From Streptomyces sp. NBC_01214 (GTDB taxonomy: Bacteria; Actinomycetota; Actinomycetes; Streptomycetales; Streptomycetaceae): 64,000 bases of DNA. Positions 17,963-26,920 of this stretch are shown piece by piece. The stretch is from assembly GCF_026340975.1 (NCBI RefSeq), contig NZ_JAPEOS010000001.1:1262501-1326500 (forward strand). The letters run 5' to 3'. Position 1 is the stretch's first letter. Every line of letters starts with the position of its first letter. Made by a program: the position numbers and the translations under genes. The notes under the pieces were generated by a model. That model was not told where the DNA came from and made no database searches. It saw nothing but the letters and a program-made list of their open reading frames with translations.

Positions 17963-18278
17963 GACGGCTCCGTTTCGGATGTCACGGGGTCCTGTTCCCC
18001 AAAGGTGGTGGGGGTCGCGGGCGGGGGGCGGGTCTCCGACGGGGATGGTGCCGGGACCACGGGGGCCGCGTACAGGACCAAGTCGGATCGTGGTGGATCA
18101 GGCTTGGGTTCGGTCCGGCGGCGGACAGCTCGTCGTCGTGACACGCATGTGGTCGACATGGCGGCGCTTGACGAGGAGAACGGTCATAGAGAGAGGGTAC
18201 GCCCGTACGATCCATCACCAGAACGGGTGATTCGGCCTGCCCGGACTGCGTTGTCCGAGGACCGGCTACGCTGGACCC
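17963..18278. other. 316-bp divergent intergenic region, oxygenase/prfB
   Basis: No gene supported. It must carry the oxygenase promoter (minus strand) and the prfB promoter (plus strand). Sequence just upstream of prfB (18196-18278) is somewhat less GC-rich than surrounding DNA, but I see no confident -35/-10 pair and no conserved RNA element. Confidence 0.4.
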
Positions 18279-19388
18279 GTGGCAGTCGTCGATGTTTCCG
18301 AAGAGCTGAAGTCCCTCTCCTCGACCATGGGGTCGATCGAGGCCGTCCTGGACCTCGACAAGCTGAGGGCAGATATCGCCGTGCTCGAGGAGCAGGCCGC
18401 TGCGCCGTCCCTGTGGGACGACCCGGAGGCCGCCCAGAAGATCACGAGCAAGCTTTCGCACCTCCAGGCGGAGGTCCGCAAGACCGAAACGCTGCGGGGG
18501 CGCATCGACGACCTCGGGGTGCTCTTCGACCTCGCCCAGGAGATGGACGACGCGGACACCCTGGCCGAGGCCGAGACCGAGCTGGTCTCCGTCCGCAAGG
18601 CGCTGGACGAGATGGAGGTCCGGACCCTGCTCTCCGGCGAGTACGCCGAGCGCGAGGCCCTGGTCAACATCCGCGCCGAGGCCGGTGGCGTCGACGCCTC
18701 CGACTTCGCCGAGCGCCTCCAGCGCATGTACCTGCGCTGGGCGGAGCGGCACGGCTACTCGACCGAGATCTACGAGACCTCGTACGCGGAAGAGGCCGGC
18801 ATCAAGTCGACCACCTTCGTCGTCAAGGCCCCGTACGCCTACGGCACGCTCTCCGTCGAGCAGGGCACCCACCGCCTCGTGCGCATCTCGCCCTTCGACA
18901 ACCAGGGCCGCCGCCAGACCTCCTTCGCGGGCGTCGAGGTGCTCCCGGTCGTGGAGACCAGCGACCACGTCGAGATCGACGAGGCCGAGCTGCGCGTCGA
19001 CGTGTACCGCGCCTCCGGCCCCGGCGGCCAGGGCGTCAACACCACCGACTCGGCGGTCCGCATCACGCACATCCCGACCGGCATCGTGGTCTCCTGCCAG
19101 AACGAGCGCTCGCAGATCCAGAACAAGGCGAGCGCCATGAACGTCCTCCAGGCCAAGCTGCTGGAGCGGCGCCGCCAGGAGGAGAAGGACAAGATGGACG
19201 CCCTCAAGGACGGCGGCAGCTCCTGGGGCAACCAGATGCGCTCCTACGTCCTGCACCCGTACCAGATGGTCAAGGACCTGCGGACGGAGTTCGAGGTCGG
19301 CAACCCGCAGGCGGTGCTCGACGGCGAGATCGACGGCTTCCTGGAGGCCGGGATCCGCTGGCGCAAGCAGCAGGAGCAGACCGCGTAA
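18279..19388 (+). CDS. prfB: Peptide chain release factor 2
   Basis: Recognises UGA and UAA stop codons and triggers peptide release on the ribosome. At 369 residues it has full RF2 length, with the RF2 stop-codon motif SPF ([11 protein letters not shown]) and the catalytic GGQ loop ([19 protein letters not shown]). The start is GTG 18279. The frame is continuous from start to stop, so there is no programmed frameshift as in E. coli. From memory prfB precedes ftsEX in many actinobacteria, as here. Confidence 0.97.
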   Translation: MAVVDVSEELKSLSSTMGSIEAVLDLDKLRADIAVLEEQAAAPSLWDDPEAAQKITSKLSHLQAEVRKTETLRGRIDDLGVLFDLAQEMDDADTLAEAETELVSVRKALDEMEVRTLLSGEYAEREALVNIRAEAGGVDASDFAERLQRMYLRWAERHGYSTEIYETSYAEEAGIKSTTFVVKAPYAYGTLSVEQGTHRLVRISPFDNQGRRQTSFAGVEVLPVVETSDHVEIDEAELRVDVYRASGPGGQGVNTTDSAVRITHIPTGIVVSCQNERSQIQNKASAMNVLQAKLLERRRQEEKDKMDALKDGGSSWGNQMRSYVLHPYQMVKDLRTEFEVGNPQAVLDGEIDGFLEAGIRWRKQQEQTA

Positions 19389-19423
19389 CCCTCGGTAGCC
19401 GCGGCGTACAACGCGTACGTGCG

Positions 19424-19456
19424 GAAGGGCCCGGACACATGGTGTCCGGGCCCTTC
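19424..19456. terminator. Bidirectional terminator between prfB and the small membrane protein
   Basis: A perfect 15-bp inverted repeat GAAGGGCCCGGACAC with a 3-nt loop, 36 bp after the prfB stop and before the convergent stop at 19515. Confidence 0.85.
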
Positions 19457-19514
19457 TCGCGTGTGTGATCGGAACGTGGCGCGGGCCTACCGCGGGCACC
19501 ACGGCCGGGCGGTC

Positions 19515-19706
19515 CTAGGCGGTGTGCTGGGCCACCAGGACCAGAGCCGTCACGAGGACCACCATGAGCACGATGAGCGTCACGGGGTTCAGGCCGGAGA
19601 AGGGGCCCTCCTGCTGGAGGCGCTCCCGGTTCGCCCGGCACACCGGGCAGCGGCCCTGGCTGACGGGTGCGGCGCAGTTCGCGCACACGAGCCGGTCATA
19701 TGTCAT
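19515..19706 (-). CDS. Small zinc-ribbon, single-pass membrane protein
   Basis: 63 residues starting MTYDRLVCANCAAPV. CANC and CPVC form a four-cysteine zinc-ribbon (residues 8-27), and NPVTLIVLMVVLVTALVLVA is a C-terminal membrane helix. The start ATG at 19706 has a strong ribosome-binding site (gaggaggagc), which makes this a real gene despite its size. Function unknown; such proteins are common in Streptomyces. It is transcribed toward prfB and divergent from ftsE. Confidence 0.82.
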   Translation of the reverse strand: MTYDRLVCANCAAPVSQGRCPVCRANRERLQQEGPFSGLNPVTLIVLMVVLVTALVLVAQHTA

Positions 19707-19941
19707 GCGCTCCTCCTCTCGTCCCCTCGGTCTTCTGTCGCCTATAACGGCGTGGGGAACCGGAGCGTTCCCCCTACCACTGTGCCAGCTTCGCCGACAT
19801 TCGGCGCGGCCCGTCCGGGCAATCACGTTCCCGAGCGTCCGCCCGCCGGGATAAATCGGGCAAGTCCGGAGGCCGGGTCCACACCGCGCGCCCGTTCGCG
19901 TATGGTCACGCACACCTACTCCCGGCGACCGTGGTGCACCC

Positions 19942-20631
19942 GTGATCCGATTCGACAGTGTCTCCAAGTCCTACCCGAAGCAGAGTCGTCCCGCACTCAG
20001 AGAAGTCTCCCTCGACATCGCGAAGGGCGAGTTCGTCTTCCTGGTCGGCTCCTCCGGCTCCGGCAAGTCCACCTTCCTGCGGCTCATCCTGCGCGAGGAG
20101 CGGGCGAGCCACGGCCAGGTGCACGTCCTGGGCAAGGACCTCGCCAAGCTCTCCAACTGGAAGGTCCCGCAGATGCGGCGCCAGCTGGGGACCGTCTTCC
20201 AGGACTTCCGCCTGCTCCCCAACAAGACGGTGGCCGAGAACGTGGCCTTCGCCCAGGAGGTCATCGGCAAGCCGCGGGGCGAGATCCGCAAGGCCGTCCC
20301 GCAGGTCCTCGAACTCGTGGGGCTGGGCGGGAAGGAGGAGCGGATGCCCGGCGAGCTCTCCGGCGGTGAGCAGCAGCGCGTGGCCATCGCCCGCGCCTTC
20401 GTCAACCGTCCCGCCCTGCTGATCGCGGACGAGCCCACCGGCAACCTCGACCCGCAGACCTCGGTCGGGATCATGAAGCTACTGGACCGGATCAACCGGA
20501 CCGGCACCACCGTGATCATGGCCACCCACGACCAGCAGATCGTCGACCAGATGCGCAAGCGCGTCATCGAACTCGAACAGGGCCGACTCGTGCGCGACCA
20601 GTCGCGCGGCGTCTACGGCTACCAGCACTGA
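19942..20631 (+). CDS. ftsE: Cell division ATP-binding protein FtsE
   Basis: ABC-type ATPase that, with FtsX, controls peptidoglycan hydrolases during division. 229 residues: Walker [10 protein letters not shown], signature [15 protein letters not shown], Walker [14 protein letters not shown]-loop ATHD. GTG start at 19942. It lies 17 bp upstream of ftsX, forming the usual operon. In Streptomyces, where cell division is dispensable for growth, FtsEX is probably linked to cell-wall hydrolysis or sporulation (inference). Confidence 0.97.
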   Translation: MIRFDSVSKSYPKQSRPALREVSLDIAKGEFVFLVGSSGSGKSTFLRLILREERASHGQVHVLGKDLAKLSNWKVPQMRRQLGTVFQDFRLLPNKTVAENVAFAQEVIGKPRGEIRKAVPQVLELVGLGGKEERMPGELSGGEQQRVAIARAFVNRPALLIADEPTGNLDPQTSVGIMKLLDRINRTGTTVIMATHDQQIVDQMRKRVIELEQGRLVRDQSRGVYGYQH

Positions 20632-20648
20632 AAGGTCCCTGAGACGCA

Positions 20649-21620
20649 ATGCGCGCCCAGTTCGTCATGTCGGAGATCGGCGTCGGTCTCCGTCGCAATC
20701 TCACCATGACCTTCGCGGTCATCATCTCGGTGGGCCTCTCCCTGGCCCTGTTCGGCGGCTCCATGCTCATGAGCGAGCAGGTGAGCAAGATGAAGGGCTA
20801 CTGGTACGACAAGGCCAACGTCTCGATCTACCTCTGCAACAAGCAGGACGCCGTGGAGGCGAGCGAGGCCGCCGCCAAGAAGGCCGACGGTTCGCCGGCG
20901 GCCTCCACGGGCGTCACCACCTGCGCCAAGGGTGCGGTGACCGAGGAGCAGAAGAAGCAGATCGAGTCCGAACTCAAGAAGATGTCCCTGGTGAAGTCCG
21001 TCGCCTACGAGTCGGCGGACGAGGCGTACAAGCACTACCAGGAGCGGTTCGGGAACACGGCGCTCGCCTCCTCCATCACCCCGGACCAGATGCAGGAGTC
21101 CTTCCGGGTCAAGTTGAAGGACCCGGAGAAGTACAAGGTCGTCACCTCCGCCTTCGTCGGCCGCGACGGCATCCACACCGTCGACGACCAGCGCCAGGCC
21201 ATCGACGACCTCTTCCGGATCCTCAACTACCTGAACATCGCGGCGCTCGCCATCATGCTGATCATGTTGGTCGTGGCGCTGCTGCTGATCGTCAACACCG
21301 TGCGCGTTTCGGCCTTCAGCCGACGGCGTGAGACGGGGATCATGCGGCTGGTGGGTGCCTCCAGCTTCTACATCCAGGTCCCCTTCATCATGGAGGCGGC
21401 CGTCGCCGGCCTCATCGGTGCGCTCTTCGCCTGCGGCATGCTCGTCTCCGGCCAGTACTTCGTGATCGACCACGGCGTCGGGCTGCGGGACAAGATCCAG
21501 CTCATCGACTTCATGGGGTGGGGATCGGTGCTGGCCAAGCTCCCGTACGTACTCTTCATCGGCCTCCTGATGCCCTCCATGGCCGCCTTCATCGCCCTGC
21601 GCAAGTACCTGAAGGTGTGA
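20649..21620 (+). CDS. ftsX: Cell division permease-like protein FtsX
   Basis: Membrane partner of FtsE, 323 residues. It has a short cytoplasmic N-terminus (QFVMSEIGVGLRRNLTMTFA), TM1, a long extracytoplasmic domain (about residues 45-190) containing two cysteines (LCNKQD, VTTCAKG) likely to form a disulphide, then three C-terminal TM helices with the FtsX signature RRRETGIMRLVGAS. The extracytoplasmic domain would recruit a RipC/NlpC-P60-type hydrolase. Co-transcribed with ftsE. Confidence 0.96.
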   Translation: MRAQFVMSEIGVGLRRNLTMTFAVIISVGLSLALFGGSMLMSEQVSKMKGYWYDKANVSIYLCNKQDAVEASEAAAKKADGSPAASTGVTTCAKGAVTEEQKKQIESELKKMSLVKSVAYESADEAYKHYQERFGNTALASSITPDQMQESFRVKLKDPEKYKVVTSAFVGRDGIHTVDDQRQAIDDLFRILNYLNIAALAIMLIMLVVALLLIVNTVRVSAFSRRRETGIMRLVGASSFYIQVPFIMEAAVAGLIGALFACGMLVSGQYFVIDHGVGLRDKIQLIDFMGWGSVLAKLPYVLFIGLLMPSMAAFIALRKYLKV

Positions 21621-21674
21621 CAAGCGCCCCGTGAGCGGTACGGCCAACCATCCGTACCGGAGCGGGGCTTGTCC

Positions 21675-21688
21675 TAGACTCGGCGCCA
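21675..21688 (+). promoter_or_regulatory. -10 box giving a probable leaderless S41 protease mRNA
   Basis: TAGACT at 21675-21680 lies 7 bp before the ATG at 21688, so transcription would begin at or next to the start codon. No Shine-Dalgarno precedes the ATG, which agrees with a leaderless transcript. The -35 region is not recognisable. Confidence 0.45.
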
Positions 21689-22869
21689 TGCCGGGACTGC
21701 CCGCTCTCTGTCTCCGGCCCCGCGACCTGCGTCGCGGGGCCGTTTTGACGTTGGCCTTCCTCGCCGCCGTCGCCACCGGTGCCTTAACCGGATGCTGGGA
21801 GCACGAGGAAGGCGCCGGGGCCGCTGCGGCCCTGACCGGCGCCCCCGCGGCCGAACCCGCGCGGGAGGCGGGCACCGCCGACCGGGAGGCCATCGCCCGG
21901 GCCGTCGCCGAGGCCGTCGCCGAGGGCAAGTCCGGGAAGAAGGCGGCCCAGGAGGTCGTCAGCCGCAGCGGCGACCGCTGGGGCGCCGTCTACGACCAGG
22001 GTGAGTACGCCGCCTTCGCCGAGGGCCTCGACGGCCGCTGGACCGGCGTCGGGGTGTGGGCCGGTCGGGCCGCAGACGGCATGATCAAGGTCGACAGGGT
22101 CCAGCCCGGCAGCCCCGCCGCCCGGGCCGGGCTACGCGCCGGGGACCGGCTGATGAGCGTCGACGGGCACGCCGTGACGGGCCTCGCCGTGCCCGACGTG
22201 GTCGCCCTGCTGCGCGGCGATGCGGGCACCCCCGTCGTGCTGAACCTGAGCCGGGACGGCGCCGACCTCACCGAGACGGTGCGCCGCGAGCAGATGCGCA
22301 CCGAGCCGGTGACCGTACGGCAGCGCCCGGACGGGGTCACGGTCATCAAGGTCGCCTCCTTCACCCGCGGTTCCGGCGATCGCGTCAAGGCCGCCGTCCG
22401 CGCGGCCCCGCCCGGCCGGGGGATCGTGCTCGACCTGCGCGGCAACCCGGGCGGGCTGGTCACCGAGGCGGTCACCGCCGCCTCGGCCTTCCTCGACGGC
22501 GGGCTCGTGGCCACGTACGACGTACGGGGCGACCAGCGGGTCCTGTACGCGGCCGAGGGCGGGGACACCACCCGACCGCTGGTGGCCCTGGTCGACGGCG
22601 GCACGATGAGCGCGGCCGAACTGGTGACGGGCGCCCTGCAGGACCGGGGCCGGGCGGTGGCCGTGGGCAGCCGGACCTTCGGCAAGGGATCGGTGCAGAT
22701 GCCGACCGAGCTCCCGGACGGCTCGGTGGCCGAGCTGACGGTGGGCACGTACCGCACGCCGGCGGGCCGCAGCCTGGACGGCGGCGGCATCACCCCGGAC
22801 GTGCCGGCGGGCGAGGCGGTCGAGGAGCGGGCCGTCACGGTATTGGGTGGCCTCGGGGTGGGTCCGTAG
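21688..22869 (+). CDS. S41 family carboxy-terminal processing peptidase with PDZ domain
   Basis: Exported C-terminal-processing protease, 393 residues. An N-terminal hydrophobic segment ends in ALTGC, a possible lipobox. A PDZ domain (about residues 120-200; GSPAARAGLRAGDRLMSVDG) precedes the S41 domain with VLDLRGNPGG, catalytic Ser in GGTMSAAELV and Lys in TFGKGSVQ. ATG 21688 gives a complete signal sequence, while an upstream ATG at 21631 does not fit. It lies between ftsX and smpB, as in other streptomycetes. Confidence 0.94.
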   Translation: MPGLPALCLRPRDLRRGAVLTLAFLAAVATGALTGCWEHEEGAGAAAALTGAPAAEPAREAGTADREAIARAVAEAVAEGKSGKKAAQEVVSRSGDRWGAVYDQGEYAAFAEGLDGRWTGVGVWAGRAADGMIKVDRVQPGSPAARAGLRAGDRLMSVDGHAVTGLAVPDVVALLRGDAGTPVVLNLSRDGADLTETVRREQMRTEPVTVRQRPDGVTVIKVASFTRGSGDRVKAAVRAAPPGRGIVLDLRGNPGGLVTEAVTAASAFLDGGLVATYDVRGDQRVLYAAEGGDTTRPLVALVDGGTMSAAELVTGALQDRGRAVAVGSRTFGKGSVQMPTELPDGSVAELTVGTYRTPAGRSLDGGGITPDVPAGEAVEERAVTVLGGLGVGP

Positions 22870-22888
22870 TGCGAAAATGACCGCACTA
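22867..22888 (+). promoter_or_regulatory. Inverted repeat covering the smpB start codon
   Basis: TAGTGCG (22867-22873) and CGCACTA (22882-22888) pair perfectly around aaaatgac. The left arm begins with the stop codon of the protease gene and the right arm ends with the A of the smpB ATG. No Shine-Dalgarno sequence exists upstream of smpB. The hairpin may gate translation or couple it to the upstream gene. Confidence 0.5.
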
Positions 22889-23373
22889 TGGCTAAGGAAA
22901 AAGGGCGCAAGCTGATCGCCCAGAACAAGAAGGCGCGTCACGACTACGCGATCCTCGACACCTATGAGTGCGGTCTCGTGCTCACGGGTACCGAGGTCAA
23001 GTCCATGCGCCAGGGCCGGGCCTCGCTGGTGGACGGCTTCGTGTCGGTGGAGAGCGGGGAGGCCTGGCTCTACAACGTGCACGTGCCGGAGTACAGCCAG
23101 GGCACCTGGACCAACCACAGCGCCCGGCGCAAGCGCAAGCTCCTCATGCACCGCGAGGAGATCGACAAGCTGGAGCGCAAGGCGGACGAGTCGGGTCACA
23201 CGATCGTGCCCCTGTCCCTGTACTTCAAGGACGGCCGGGCCAAGGTCGAGATCGCGCTGGCGAAGGGCAAGAAGGAGTACGACAAGCGGCAGACCATGCG
23301 GGAGAAGCAGGACACCCGCGAGACGAACCGGACGATCTCGGCCATCCGTCGCAAGCAGCGCGGCACGGTTTAA
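22888..23373 (+). CDS. smpB: SsrA-binding protein SmpB
   Basis: Binds tmRNA and delivers it to stalled ribosomes for trans-translation. 161 residues with the OB-fold signature ([18 protein letters not shown]: [17 protein letters not shown]) and a basic C-terminal tail ([14 protein letters not shown], then RKQRGTV) that enters the mRNA channel. The start at 22888 is the family start ([20 protein letters not shown]). It is followed by ssrA 84 bp downstream, so protein and RNA partners are neighbours. Confidence 0.97.
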   Translation: MAKEKGRKLIAQNKKARHDYAILDTYECGLVLTGTEVKSMRQGRASLVDGFVSVESGEAWLYNVHVPEYSQGTWTNHSARRKRKLLMHREEIDKLERKADESGHTIVPLSLYFKDGRAKVEIALAKGKKEYDKRQTMREKQDTRETNRTISAIRRKQRGTV

Positions 23374-23457
23374 TCATCTGGCACGCGGTGGTCCACTTCG
23401 CGTACCATGGCGTCAGCACCGTCCCCCAGGGGTCGGCGCAGCTTGAAAAAACAACAT

Positions 23458-23843
23458 GGGGATGATCGGTTTCGACAGCGGATGTCGATGCAGGGGAAGC
23501 GAGCCGAGGAAGCGGCAATGATCTCGCTAACCACATGTCGCAAAAAATAATCGCCAACTCCAAGAGCGATAACTCCCGCTTCACCCTCGCTGCCTAATAA
23601 CAGTGAGCTGAAGCCTCTGTGAGGAGCGTCAGCCCGGAAGTGGTCCCGGTCCGGATCCTGGCGTCAATTAGGGATCTAAACCTCTAACCCCGGTCACGGG
23701 GGTTGGAGGGAAATCAAACAGTGACTGAGCCCGTCGGAGACTTGTCCGTGTGATCTCCGGGGCTGAGAAAAGCGCAGCGGACTGCGCTCGGAGAAGCCCT
23801 GCTTCTGCACCGTTGGACGCGGGTTCGATTCCCGCCATCTCCA
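23458..23843 (+). ncRNA. ssrA: Transfer-messenger RNA (tmRNA)
   Basis: Rescues stalled ribosomes. The 5' end GGGGATG pairs with CATCTCC (23836-23842) to make the acceptor stem; TTCGACAGCGG follows the 5' end, and a T-arm GGTTCGATTCC lies near the 3' end. CCA is not encoded. The tag frame starts at GCC 23553 and ends at tandem TAA TAA (23595), giving ANSKSDNSRFTLAA, with the typical LAA degron. Pseudoknot segments follow. Located 84 bp after smpB. Confidence 0.97.
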
Positions 23844-23860
23844 CTCATCCCATGTGGGCA

Positions 23861-23892
23861 AAGGCCCCGCAGCCTCTCGGCTGCGGGGCCTT
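23861..23892 (+). terminator. Terminator of ssrA
   Basis: A perfect 14-bp stem AAGGCCCCGCAGCC with loop TCTC, 18 bp after the mature 3' end. Confidence 0.88.
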
Positions 23893-23979
23893 CGTCATGG
23901 GGGAAGCGTCCGCGCTGCGCTGCTGGTGGCGGTACGGTGAGAAGCCCACTCCGGAGCGGAGTTCCAGCGAGGAGGACAT

Positions 23980-24327
23980 GTGAGTACGCCGATCCCCGAC
24001 GAGGGCGGGCCGCTGATCCCCATGCCGGAACTCACGCCTGCCGCCCTTCGTGAGGCCGTTGCGAAGATCGCGCCCAGCCGTGTCCCCGGGTTGACGCAGC
24101 ACCTCTTCGAGGCGACGACGAGCGCCCAGCAGGCGCAGTCGCTCGCCCCGCTGCGAGCTTTCATCCACTCCTGGGCCGTATTCGTCGAGATCGAACGCCA
24201 CCCCCGGAGGGCCGCGCGTCTCCACGCCCTGGAACGGCTGGTTCAGGAAGGGGTCGAGGATCCCGGGCCGGCCTTGGCCGAGATCCAGCAGATCCTCGAC
24301 AAGGCAGAGGCCGAGACCGGCCTGTGA
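23980..24327 (+). CDS. DUF6247 family protein, probable antitoxin
   Basis: 115 residues, mostly helical (LTPAALREAVAKIAPSRVPG, then SLAPLRAFIHSWAVFVEIER). It resembles the DUF6247 family as I recall it. GTG 23980 follows gcgaggaggacat, a good ribosome-binding site. The next gene starts on the last 4 bp (GTGA), so the two are translationally coupled, in the order antitoxin-then-toxin. The pair lies directly behind ssrA, and the middle part of the gene pair is less GC-rich than the neighbours. The antitoxin role is inferred from arrangement, not shown. Confidence 0.7.
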   Translation: MSTPIPDEGGPLIPMPELTPAALREAVAKIAPSRVPGLTQHLFEATTSAQQAQSLAPLRAFIHSWAVFVEIERHPRRAARLHALERLVQEGVEDPGPALAEIQQILDKAEAETGL

Positions 24328-24587
24328 GCCACTGGACATGGGACTACAACACTGACGATTCCGCGCACATCACTGGCGGCCTGCCGCCCGGGGTGGTCGC
24401 GGAGGTCGAGCGGATCGCCACCGAACTGTCAGCGCTCGGCCGGGATGCCGAGGCCGTCGGTCGCCCCACCGGAAGGACCGGCGGTCTCCGGGAATTCGAC
24501 ATCCTCGGTGGGCGCGGGTTCATCAACTTCCTGGCCGTCCCCCGGCACGAGTGCGTCTACGTCTGCAGCATCACCTGGTACGAGTGA
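24324..24587 (+). CDS. Small hypothetical protein, candidate RelE/ParE-like toxin
   Basis: 87 residues beginning MSHWTWDYNTDD. The end (GRGFINFLAVPRHECVYVCSITWYE) has the alternating hydrophobic beta-strand and C-terminal Trp-Tyr look of RelE/ParE-fold toxins, but I cannot match it to a family. The GTG start overlaps the DUF6247 stop by 4 bp. Its 3' end overlaps the convergent MFS gene by 17 bp. Toxin is the best guess from size and coupling. Confidence 0.6.
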   Translation: MSHWTWDYNTDDSAHITGGLPPGVVAEVERIATELSALGRDAEAVGRPTGRTGGLREFDILGGRGFINFLAVPRHECVYVCSITWYE

Positions 24588-25863
24588 CGGCCCGGACGGA
24601 GGCGAGGGCGAGAACGGCCGCCGCGGCCGGGAGGGCGTAGGCGGTCGCCGGGCCCAGGTGGTCGACCAGGGTGCCGGCCGTGGCCGCGCCCAGGGAGATA
24701 CCCGCGAAGATGGCGGTGACCGCGAGGGTCATGCCCTCGTTGAGGCGGCCCTGCGGGGTGCGCGCGTGGACGCGGGACATCGCCGTCACCATCGTCGGGG
24801 CCGTGGCCATGCCCGCCAGCAGCAGCGCGCAGGCCAGCGGGAAGAGCGTGCCCGTGCTCGCCGCGAGCCAGGGCAGGGCCATCGCGGCGGCCATGGCGAC
24901 CAGGCAGGTGCGCAGGCCGCGCGGGCGCATCGTGCCGTAGAGCAGGCCGGCCGCGCAGGAGCCCGCCGCCTGGAGGGCCAGCACCGGGCCGGAGGCGGCG
25001 CCCAGGCCCAGGGCGTCGAGGTGGGCGATCGAGGCGATCTCCATCGAGCCGAAGACCACGCCCGTGGCGAGGAAGAGGGGCATCAGCGGGCCGAGGGCGC
25101 GCAGCGGCGAGCCGTGGCGCGGACCCGCCGTCACCGGGGGCTGGGTGGCGCGGCAGGAGGTGAAGACCAGCATGCCGGTCAGCAGGAGGGCCGCCGCGGT
25201 GAGGGTGCCGGCCTCGGGAAGGACGACCGAGCAGAGGAAGGCCGCCAGCACCGGGCCGAGCATGAAGCAGAGTTCGTCGGCGGCCTGTTCGAAGGACATC
25301 GCGGTGTGGTGCGCCTTCGGTTCGCCGCGCAGCAGGTGCGTCCAGCGCGCGCGGGACATGCCGCCGATGTTGGGGGTGGTGGCGGTCGCGGCGTACGAGA
25401 CGAAGAGGGTCCAGGCCGGTGCCCCGGTACGGACGCACACGACCAGGGACAGCGAGCCGAGGACCGCGATCAGGGTGGCCGGGACGGCGATCCGGGCCTG
25501 CCCGTGCCGGTCGATCAGCCGGGCGGTCCACGGCCCGACCAGCGCGGTGGCGGCCAGGCCGGTCGCCGTGACCGCGCCGGCGAGGGCGTACGAGCCGCGC
25601 TGGCCGGCGATCATCATGACCGCGCTGATCCCGAACATGCCCATGGGGAGGCGGGCGAGGAGGTTCCCGGCGGTGAAGCCGCGGGTGCCGGGCAGCGCGA
25701 ACAGGCGCCGGTAGGGGGCCAGCGGGCCGGGGGAGCGCGGCGGGCGCGGCGCGGTGCGGGCGGGGACCGGCGGGACGGGCGGGACGGGCGGGACGGGCGA
25801 GGCGGGCGAGGCGGGCGAGGCGGCGAGGACGAGCGTGCTGCCGGTGACGGCCATGAGGGGCAT
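24571..25863 (-). CDS. MFS transporter
   Basis: Major facilitator permease of 430 residues, about 12 membrane helices (e.g. FGISAVMMIAGQRGSYALAG, LFLATGVVFGSMEIASIAHL). The N-terminus carries an Ala/Ser/Pro/Val repeat encoded by 9-bp tandem repeats (25761-25825). ATG 25863 is chosen because gaggg lies about 8 bp upstream; ATG 25854 is an alternative. It is divergent from a LysR gene 85 bp away, the likely regulator. Cargo unknown; probably an exporter of small molecules. Confidence 0.87.
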   Translation of the reverse strand: MPLMAVTGSTLVLAASPASPASPVPPVPPVPPVPARTAPRPPRSPGPLAPYRRLFALPGTRGFTAGNLLARLPMGMFGISAVMMIAGQRGSYALAGAVTATGLAATALVGPWTARLIDRHGQARIAVPATLIAVLGSLSLVVCVRTGAPAWTLFVSYAATATTPNIGGMSRARWTHLLRGEPKAHHTAMSFEQAADELCFMLGPVLAAFLCSVVLPEAGTLTAAALLLTGMLVFTSCRATQPPVTAGPRHGSPLRALGPLMPLFLATGVVFGSMEIASIAHLDALGLGAASGPVLALQAAGSCAAGLLYGTMRPRGLRTCLVAMAAAMALPWLAASTGTLFPLACALLLAGMATAPTMVTAMSRVHARTPQGRLNEGMTLAVTAIFAGISLGAATAGTLVDHLGPATAYALPAAAAVLALASVRAVTRTR

Positions 25864-25948
25864 GCCCCCTACCCTCGGCCCGGACCGGGCGGACCGTCCA
25901 ACACCTGTTCGGCGACCATTCACGCCGATCTGTTGTTAGTCTCCGGGG

Positions 25949-26914
25949 ATGATGCCCCGTGACGTGGATCCCCGGCTGCTGCGCGGGTTCGTCGCGGTCG
26001 CCGAGGAACTGCACTTCACCCGCGCCGCCGCCCGGCTGTACGTTGCCCAGCAGGCGCTGAGCCGCGACGTACGGCGGCTCGAAGAGGCCCTCGGCACCGC
26101 GCTGTTCGTCCGTACGACCCGCGCCGTCGAGCCGACCCCCGACGGGGAGCGGCTGCTGCCGCTGGCCCGGCGGGTGCTCGCCGCGCACGAGGCGGTCGCC
26201 GCCGCCTTCGCCGCGCCCCGGCCACTGCTCGTCGACCTGAACACCGACGGGCCGAGCACCGCGCGCACCGTGCTCGACCGGGCCCGGGAGCTGGACCCGG
26301 ACTGCGAGCTGATGGCCCGTTGGGAGAGCGGCCTGACCCACGCCGCCGCCGAGATCGCCGCCGGGCGCCTCGACGTCTCCTTCGGGTACGCCGACGGGCT
26401 GGACCCGGTGTGGCGCTCGCGCCTCGCGCACCGGCCCGTGCGCTACGAGCCGCTCGCCGTGCTGCTGCCCGAGGGGCACGCGCTGGCCGGGCTGGCGGCC
26501 GTACCGCTGGACGCGCTGGCCGGGGAGACCGTCTACGCGGGCGCCGGGAACCCCCGCACGCTGGAGTGGACGGGGCTGGCGCGCGAGCTGTTCGCCGGGC
26601 GGGAGATCCTGATGGCGCCGCCCGCGCCGGTGGCCATCGGCAAGGACGAGTTCCGCCGGGTCATGGCCAAGACCCGCAATCCGGTACTGGTGACCGTCGA
26701 CTTCGTCGACATGCCCGGGTCCGTCAAGCGCCCGCTGGTCGACCCCGTACCGCTCTCCCCACTGTCCATGGTGTGGCGCAAGGGCTTCAGCCACCCCGGA
26801 CTCGAAGCGCTGCACCGGGCCGTGGCCGGGCTCGGCGGCGAACGCGGCTGGCTGGAAGTGCCCCCGGCGAGCTGGCGCCCCGCCGCGCTCACAGGTGCCC
26901 CCGGCGGCGGGTGA
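25949..26914 (+). CDS. LysR family transcriptional regulator
   Basis: 321 residues with an N-terminal winged HTH (LLRGFVAVAEELHFTRAAAR, then QQALSRDVRRLEEALGTALF) and a C-terminal effector-binding domain. LysR regulators generally control the divergent gene, here the MFS transporter at 24571-25863, through the short shared region 25864-25948. Effector unknown. It is followed by narK after 96 bp but faces its own promoter, so co-regulation with nitrate genes is unlikely. Confidence 0.92.
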   Translation: MMPRDVDPRLLRGFVAVAEELHFTRAAARLYVAQQALSRDVRRLEEALGTALFVRTTRAVEPTPDGERLLPLARRVLAAHEAVAAAFAAPRPLLVDLNTDGPSTARTVLDRARELDPDCELMARWESGLTHAAAEIAAGRLDVSFGYADGLDPVWRSRLAHRPVRYEPLAVLLPEGHALAGLAAVPLDALAGETVYAGAGNPRTLEWTGLARELFAGREILMAPPAPVAIGKDEFRRVMAKTRNPVLVTVDFVDMPGSVKRPLVDPVPLSPLSMVWRKGFSHPGLEALHRAVAGLGGERGWLEVPPASWRPAALTGAPGGG

Positions 26915-26920
26915 GAGCAA

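Noticed and set aside
18279..18400. Programmed frameshift in prfB
   Set aside because: The frame is continuous from the GTG to the normal stop; the in-frame UGA shift site typical of enteric prfB is absent.
23845..24600. attR/attL direct repeat of the ssrA 3' end suggesting an integrated island
   Set aside because: I found no second copy of the ssrA 3' end (e.g. GGTTCGATTCCCGCC) downstream in this window, and no integrase gene.
25761..25825. Short tandem GC repeats as CRISPR or origin
   Set aside because: Units are 9 bp without spacers and lie inside the MFS N-terminus; they encode a Pro/Val/Ala/Ser tail.
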